NCBI GenBank assembly: GCA_023376005.1
Contig: CM042143.1
Span: 84,501,665 to 84,565,664 of the forward strand
Direction: 5' to 3'
DNA length: 64,000 nucleotides
From: Doryteuthis pealeii
Lineage: Eukaryota; Mollusca; Cephalopoda; Myopsida; Loliginidae
Part shown: positions 58,435 to 64,000 of the stretch, one piece after another
Layout: each line of letters opens with the position of its first letter
Position numbering within the stretch: position 1 is the stretch's first letter
Notes under the pieces: generated by a model
Seen by the model: the letters and a program-made list of their open reading frames with translations, nothing else
The model's database searches: none
Told to the model about the DNA's origin: nothing
Position numbers and translations under genes: made by a program

Positions 58435-58667
58435 TTCATCATCAAGTCGTGCAAGTAGCATGGATATCCATGACAATCTCTCGCCAACCATGCCTATCAT
58501 TCATTGCTCCCAGGTGGTCCTCTGTGCAGCATCCAGTATCCGCTCAGAGCTGGTTAATGTAGGTCTTTGCAGGACGGCTCACACTGGCGTGCCCATATGC
58601 TAGTTTCCATAGGAGAACACCACTTATGAGTTCGTTCTTCTTTCTCCAGCCGTGCCCAGCATATTTC
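58435..58667 (-). pseudogene. RTE-like LINE tail fragment, reversed
   Basis: Minus-strand frame reads AGHGWRKKNELISGVLLWKL and AYGHASVSRPAKTYINQL, then a tail with CATGGATATCCATG. It is the same region as 13386-13832 with a preserved PAKTYI block. ATCATCATC-type tail at the left end. 5'-truncated at 58667. Confidence 0.78.
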
Positions 58668-58765
58668 TTTTTAATAGTCTTTCCTTTTAAGAAGATAAAC
58701 CCTAGTTTACTAAATGATTTAAAATACATTCAATTTCGCGATGGAACATTCACCATATTAATAAT
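58668..58765 (+). repeat. Direct repeat, right copy, flanking LINE
   Basis: TTTCCTTTTAAGAAGATAAA, CTAGTTTACTAAATGATTT and TTTCGCGATGGAACATTCAC, the partner of 58338-58434. Confidence 0.8.
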
Positions 58766-58767
58766 AA

Positions 58768-59294
58768 CTAGCAGGACCTATGGATATACCACAATATGAA
58801 AATTCATTTATTACAATGGTTGATATGTTTACTTAAGAGCCATTGCTAAATAGTTTAATATGTAAAAAGTCTAATAATCTTGATTTAACTCTCTCTCTCT
58901 CTCTCTTTCTCCCCCTCTCTCTCACTTTTTTCTTTATTTTATTCTTTACATGTTTTCATTATGTTCAATTGAAACATATTAGCGTTATCGCTTCCACGCG
59001 CTCTCTCCCCTCTATATCTTTCTCCTGGTCTTTCTTTCTTATTATATTTTTTCTGTGTAGAATGTACTTTTTTCCCCTTTCTTTCTTTATAATAAAAACG
59101 AAATGGTCCATTTTTTAGACGTGGTGACGAAACCCATAAGAAATAAGAATCGGCGGATAAGCAACACCAGATAGTCAGGATTTCCATTTTTGCATTTCAT
59201 CTTGGACGATTTGGACGGTCTCAACTTTTAACCAAAGTGTATTGCAAGATGAAAACGGTCGAATTTTTTTGGAACACCAGTATTATTATATAGA
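58768..59294 (-). mobile_element. Helitron-like element, family C, reversed
   Basis: Plus strand begins CTAGCAGGACCTATGGATAT, ACCACAATATG (reversed terminal stem with one mismatch) and ends GGAACACCAGTATTATTATA, TAGA before T. Internal CT-rich stretches correspond to the purine-rich tracts of the other C copies. Confidence 0.82.
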
Positions 59295-59800
59295 TAGACA
59301 AAATGCAACATGTAGTAAAAGCGTGAAAACATCTAATAACTGAATTTAGGAAACTAACTAGAAAAATTACAAAAGAATATATATAGGAATAGAAACAGTG
59401 ATCTACGAGATTTTTGATGTCGTTGGACATAAATATTATTGAGTTTAACGGATGTGTAAATATAATGATCTGAAAATGACCTTATGTCTCCAGGTGCAGA
59501 GTGAGGAAATGCTGATGTAATTGAAAAACAGTCGCAGAGAAGTAGTATGATAAACAAAATGTTCCTCACCGAAAGCCGGGGATGGGTGCTTGACCAGCGC
59601 CTTCTAAGATACATTTACAGTTTTTTTTAAATTAAAATAAAAAGCATGCAAATCAAAACAATGTTTGTTATAATTTATAAAAATTGTTATCAAATTTGAA
59701 ATAAATAAAATTATAAACGAATTTCAGTTATTAAAGTTTAATGAAACGTAACATTGTTTTGTTTATTTACTGTCTTTACGAGTTTGACAACGATATCTAT
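59295..59800. other. Tract without recognised features
   Basis: An 86-residue minus frame at 59354-59614 has no recognised motif. Confidence 0.4.
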
Positions 59801-60300
59801 TTCGAAGGCTTGAAGGCCTACTTTTGTGACGTCACACGTCCTATGAACAGGCCTTCTGTATCGTAGAAGGCCCTGGCTTGACACACAGGGCCATCGAGTT
59901 GACCATATTAAAAACCCATTGGTCAAGTGTGAGAAATGTCGCAAATCTTAATTAATTTCCTACACCCTGAGTGTAGCTGCCCAATTATTACTCAGTTAGA
60001 GGCAGCTCTGTAATATGGCTAGATAACGACACAACTACTCCAATAGCTGATTTTTCTAGGTAGATATTTTTCTTCCCAAAATTTTCCATTATGTGGCTTG
60101 TTTTCGGGGGCAACACAATTTCTTTCCTGGATATCATTCACACACTCGTCACTAGCACCGCCTTGCTTCAAATTCAGACTGCGATTGCTGTCTCAGGCGA
60201 CACTGCGTTTACATTGCTATGACTCGTTTCTGATTGGTTCGGCAGACCAATCAGCACAAGCAACTAATCACATAAATGGACCAGCCTTCTCTCGCGAAAC
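59801..60300 (+). promoter_or_regulatory. Promoter-like tract with CRE and paired inverted CCAAT boxes
   Basis: A perfect CRE, TGACGTCA (59827-59834, inside GTGACGTCAC). An ATTGG near 59920. Then CTGATTGGT (60230-60238) and ACCAATCAG (60246-60254), a perfect 9-bp inverted pair of NF-Y-type CCAAT boxes 7 bp apart. TCTCGCGA lies at 60290-60297. CpGs are frequent. A weak CATAAATGG could act as TATA. Either a cellular promoter reading right or the U3 of an LTR; no LTR ends were found. Confidence 0.35.
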
Positions 60301-60402
60301 TATTTTTTTGTCACGTCCGGTTTCACGGGTGGCGAGCCATTGTTTTTCTGCAGCAAAAGAAAACAATACATATTCTTTTTTTTTTGCCATCTCACCTAAA
60401 TC

Positions 60403-60492
60403 ATGGACCTACACGTAAGACAAGTCCTCGCCCGTTTCGCTCCACCAGGTAGTCTCTTCCATCGCTACAGTGTCGAATTAATTAAAGCTTAG
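60403..60492 (+). CDS. Candidate short 5' coding exon or micro-ORF
   Basis: ATG in good context (A at -3, G at +4) opens a 29-codon frame, MDLHVRQVLARFAPPGSLFH and a further nine residues, stopping at 60490. It has two possible donors: CAC|GTAAGA at 60415 and CAG|GTAGTC at about 60448. It lies about 150 bp after the paired CCAAT boxes. No family was recognised. It could be a true first exon of a plus-strand gene to the right, an upstream micro-ORF, or chance. Confidence 0.2.
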   Translation: MDLHVRQVLARFAPPGSLFHRYSVELIKA

Positions 60493-60564
60493 AAAATATT
60501 CTATGTATATGATCTATTTATTTTTAAACCCTTTTTTTACTCAAAAACCGAATGAATGTTTACA

Positions 60565-60834
60565 TCTATATATTAATACACTTGTTCCTTAATCTTCCGA
60601 CCGTTATCATCTTGCAACACCATATGGTTAAAAATGATAACGCCCAAATCATCTAAGATGAAATGCAAAAATGTAAATTCTTATTATCTGGTCTTGCTTA
60701 TCCAACGAACTCTTATTTTTTATGATAAATAATGGACCATCCCGTTTTTATTATAGAGAAAGAAAGGTAAGAAAAAAGGACATGCTACACAGAAAAAATA
60801 TAATAAGAAAGAAAGAAAGAGAGTTGGGAAATGT

Positions 60835-60882
<48 letters not shown>

Positions 60883-61000
60883 AGAGGGAGGGGGAGCGCG
60901 CGGAAGCGATAACACCAATCTGTTTCAATCGAACATAATGAAAAGATGAAGAGAAGGAAATTAGATTATCATACTGTGGTATATCAACAGGTCCTGCTAG
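60565..61000 (+). mobile_element. Helitron-like element, family C, tandem copy 1
   Basis: A|TCTATATATTAATACACTTG at the start; ends CTGTGGTATATCAACAG, GTCCTG, CTAG before T. 436 bp, with internal (GATA)n(GA)n at 60836-60879. It is followed by (TTA)n and a second C copy. Confidence 0.84.

Positions 61001-61060
<60 letters not shown>
61001..61060. repeat. (TTA)n microsatellite between two Helitrons
   Basis: About 20 TTA units begin at the host T after CTAG and run into the TATTAATAC start of the next copy. Confidence 0.95.
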
Positions 61061-61061
<1 letters not shown>

Positions 61062-61124
61062 TAATACTCGTGTTCCTTAAAAGTACGAATATAATGAAAA
61101 AAAGGAAAGAGAGTGAGAGAGTGA

Positions 61125-61170
<46 letters not shown>

Positions 61171-61576
61171 TTAAATCAAGATTATTATACTTTTTACATA
61201 TTAAATAAACATCATCGGCTGCGGACGTCGTTTAGCACTGTTTCGAAGCAGAATGGAATCTGAACGTTTATTGATTTGGTCTCTGTTAAATATCTAACGG
61301 GACGCTCCGATCTCGATATTTTTATTTTGGCGTTAAAGTGCGGACGTATGTGTAAGCACCAATTTGTCCAATCGAATTCTGACAGATGTATAATTATTTT
61401 TCTAATTTATTTTCCTTAAGTTTGGAAAAAGAATCGCGTTTGGTGCGATTTTTATGTTTTTCCTTATTTGGATACAGAATAATGTTTTTCCTTATTTGTA
61501 TATAAAATATAGGATTTTATCTTATAGTTGTAATAATTAAATTATCATACTGGGGTATATCCACAGGTACTGCTAG
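61057..61576 (+). mobile_element. Helitron-like element, family C, tandem copy 2
   Basis: TATTAATACTCGTGTTCCTT at the start, then a rearranged 5' body and (GA)n with a 10-G run (61131-61170). It ends CTGGGGTATATCCACAG, GTACTG, CTAG before T. The middle (61205-61480) is not shared with the other copies and may be an insert or a subfamily core. Confidence 0.75.
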
Positions 61577-62107
61577 TTACACAATATTTATCAAATTGGT
61601 CAATAATTAATTTTTGACGAAATGTAGTCGGATGCAAAACCTTTTCGTCACAACTTGTCGTTTTTTCATTAATTTAGTTTTTTTAAAAACCTTTGCTTGT
61701 TTACTTGGTTGCATTTTTCTTCTTACTTAAAATTTCTTGGCGAAATCTAATCAAAGTCTTATGTTAAGCCAATAAATAATATTCAGCAGAACATCCACTC
61801 ATAGAAGGAATTTTCTTTTCGTTAATATTTAAGCCAATCAATGCGATTTATTTTCGCAGACGAATTTTACATTAAAAGCCCATAAACCTTTTCTTTTGTT
61901 TATCTTAAAGTCAAAAGTGTTTATCTTGAAGAAAGAATAATCTGTAATAAATTCGAGTGTTATAAATCCAATATAAAAAAAAACAAACAAAAAACTAACT
62001 GATAATTTACAAGAAACAAAAATCCTTCAATTCCATTTTTCTTCTTTTTTTAAATGATTCCTTTTCAATTTTCTCCTTCAACTCTCTTTGAATCTTTATC
62101 ATAAATA
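61577..62107. other. AT-rich tract without recognised features
   Basis: Nothing supported between the C tandem and the nested B pair. Confidence 0.45.
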
Positions 62108-63264
62108 CTAACAATAATATGCGCCCTCCGGGCTTAAGTATTTAACTTTTAATGTAATGAAACATATTAAATTATAAAGACTAGCGAAATTAGATGAGAA
62201 CGAACATAAAAATATTAACTGGTTTATAAATAAAATTATCCATAGGATTGATTTTGATATGTTGGAGAATAAACCAATAATATTAGAGATCAATAACACC
62301 AAGTGATTATTTATTAAACCCGGTTTTGTTAAAACCAGTATGCGAATTAATCACATAGTATGTAAACCTTTATTTCTTAATGATATATAAGACACATTGC
62401 AGGATTTTAAACGTACGAATGACATAGGGTGTTTTGAGGCAGATCTAACTCAGATTTTCATAGAGACATTGTTAATGAATAACATATATTCTATGTACTA
62501 GCAAATATATGCACCCTCCGGGTGCAAGTATTTTAGTTAAATTTTATAATAAAATATGATATTGAATTAGAAAGGCTAATGAAACTGAATAAGAATGTAC
62601 ATAAAAAGATTTTGAACAGAGGGGGTATGATTGAAAAATAGAACAACTTTGAAACTAACTCTTCCATCATTTTCCGTTACTCCCGTCTTTCATTGGTAAT
62701 TTTCCTAATTAAACTGTTTAGTTAAAATAGGAAGTAAAGAATAATATTACAGTTATTTCTTCTTGTTAAGGGATTTCTTTTAAGATTTATTGAAGAGATT
62801 TTTGCTCATATTCAATAAGATAAAACCAAACAATTAGAAATCAATAATACTAAGCATATATTTATTAAAATCATTTTTTAAGATCAATATGCAAATTAGC
62901 CTTCCATTCATACTGTAAACCTCTATTTTGTTGTATATATAAATACAATTGCATGTAATTAGTATGTAGATATGGTCAACAGTCTTAATAATGTAAAACA
63001 ATTTTATTAATAATTGAGGTTTAAATAAAAATAAAATCATGGAGAATATGATGTAAATAACTAAAGGAATTGTGACTTGTATAGTAATATAGTTTCGGTT
63101 ACAGACAGACAAACCCACAATCTCCATTATAATAAGATTAATGATTCTTACAATAAACTAAATACTCATTGATAATCTTACGCATTTTCTGAGGGTATTG
63201 TGACGTAATCAGTGACGTAGTTTCGGTTACAGATAAACTGACACTGAATCTCCATTATAATATT
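62108..63264 (-). mobile_element. Helitron-like element, family B, split by a nested copy
   Basis: Left part 62108-62497 starts CTAA (from CTAG) and GCGCCCTCCGGGC. Right part 63138-63264 continues TTAATGATTCTTACAATAAA to GAATCTCCATTATAATATT. Joining the halves restores CTATGTA|TTAATGATT, as in CTATGCATTAATGATT of the 49494 copy. Confidence 0.85.
62498..63137 (-). mobile_element. Helitron-like element, family B long form, nested
   Basis: CTAGCAAATATATGCACCCT with the perfect stem GCACCCTCCGGGTGC (62511-62525) at one end and CCATTATAATAAGA at the other. 640 bp. It sits inside another B copy between host A (62497) and T (63138, on the plus strand) with no duplicated bases. Long form as at 9986. 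Confidence 0.88.
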
Positions 63265-63320
63265 TACTAAATAAGTTGTATCCGACACAAAGCCAATTAA
63301 AAAGACACAGTAAGATAGAA

Positions 63321-63575
63321 AGAGACCGGCTTCGATAGAACACCCACCTTGCAATCGCAAGGTTCTAAGTTCGATATCAGTTCCCGTCAACTTAGTGTGT
63401 GAGTAGCACAGATTACGTAATCTAATCTGTGTGGTAAAGTGGGGAGCTGACGTAAGGTGTGGCACTCCTCTTCATCAAAATTAATCTCCCTGATCTAGCG
63501 CAAGCAAAAAGGGATAGACTCCCTCATTGTCCGGCTAATACCGACAATCGGCCACTACGCCAACTTTAATTATTT
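63321..63575 (+). mobile_element. tRNA-derived SINE, family F
   Basis: CGGCTTCGATAGAACACCC and GTTCTAAGTTCGATATCAG form the degraded A and B box region. The rest is well kept: GTGTGAGTAGCACAGATTAC, GATAGACTCCCTCATTGTCC and CCACTACGCCAACTTTAATT. Confidence 0.82.
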
Positions 63576-63765
63576 ACTTAAGATACAAAGATTATGTGGC
63601 ACCAAATAGTGCTCCGGAAATTCAGCATTTGAAATATTCGTATTTTTCTGGGCTTACTAAAAAAGTGTTTTAGAAATGAAAAAAAAAATGCATTTACCAA
63701 ATAACGAATTCTAAATCATTTTCTAAGTGCGTGTATATGTATGTGTGTGCGTGCGTATATATATA

Positions 63766-64000
63766 TAGTAGCGACCAAAATTAAGGAACAAAAATTAAAA
63801 CTTTGATATCTTAAAAAATATAAGCTCAATTTTTATGAAAATGTCACTAAATGTAGACAATTGATAGTTTAATTGTGAGAAAGCTATGATTAAATCTAAT
63901 TTTTTTTATTCAAGTATCATGTGTCCAAAATTAAGGAACAAATCTTGAAATATCTGAGAATAACGCACGTAATCCGAATTTATGATGAGAGATTAAGATA
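63766..64000 (+). mobile_element. Tc1-like terminus with direct repeats, cut by window end
   Basis: After (TA)n the sequence TAGTAGCGACCAAAATTAAG resembles the CAGT.GCG.CCAAAA terminus of Tc1-like transposons. CCAAAATTAAGGAACAAA occurs at 63775-63792 and exactly again at 63925-63942, 150 bp apart, matching the outer and inner transposase sites of IR/DR-type elements. The other end and any transposase lie beyond the window. Confidence 0.6.

Noticed and set aside
60098..60418. 106-residue plus frame in the promoter-like tract
   Set aside because: It overlaps the CRE/CCAAT region in a different frame, has no domain and no splice support.
61001..61060. CRISPR-like or satellite array
   Set aside because: Simple TTA slippage without spacers; nothing in the window is CRISPR.

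Overview
The window is AT-rich, intron-poor-in-code animal DNA: no long open gene, many microsatellites, tRNA-headed SINEs, decayed LINEs, mariner and Tigger remnants, and rolling-circle (Helitron-like) non-autonomous elements. This fits a mollusc, most likely a cephalopod such as an octopus. The organism call is inference, based on the repeat repertoire and on the LINE protein remnants, whose wording I recognise from octopus-type predicted proteins. Nothing looks prokaryotic or viral.

Layout. From 1 to about 30.4 kb the DNA is very AT-rich and CpG-poor and reads like a large intron or intergenic tract filled with interspersed repeats. It holds Helitron-like families A, B and C, an unclassified family D, SINE families E and F, two RTE-like LINE tails and an internally deleted Tigger element. 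From 30.4 to 43 kb the interspersed Helitrons are absent and CpG dinucleotides become commoner. Here I see the only convincing gene signals. On the minus strand there is a TATA/GC-box/E-box promoter near 42.85 kb, a short non-coding first exon with a strong donor at 42,776, and a 27-nt exon at 37,395-37,421. That exon has an acceptor, ACC-ATG, eight codons and a GTAAGT donor. If the model is right, the left 37 kb of the window is the second intron of a minus-strand gene whose body lies beyond the left edge. From 43 to 64 kb the window returns to dense repeats: a hairpin element, a broken mariner transposase, tandem Helitron A copies, LTR-like tracts, a 95-bp near-perfect hairpin, LINE pseudogenes, tandem Helitron C copies and a nested pair of Helitron B copies. 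A promoter-like tract with a CRE and paired inverted CCAAT boxes lies at 59.8-60.3 kb. A Tc1-like terminus with direct repeats runs off the right edge.

How things fit together. The three Helitron-like families share one 3' plan: a short hairpin, 6-10 nt, CTAG, then a host T. They start with TC after a host A. One nested insertion (62,498-63,137) preserves an empty-site reconstruction showing insertion between A and T without target duplication. No autonomous Helitron, RepHel gene or intact transposase is present, so all mobile DNA here would depend on enzymes encoded elsewhere. All family names A-H are local labels made for this annotation.
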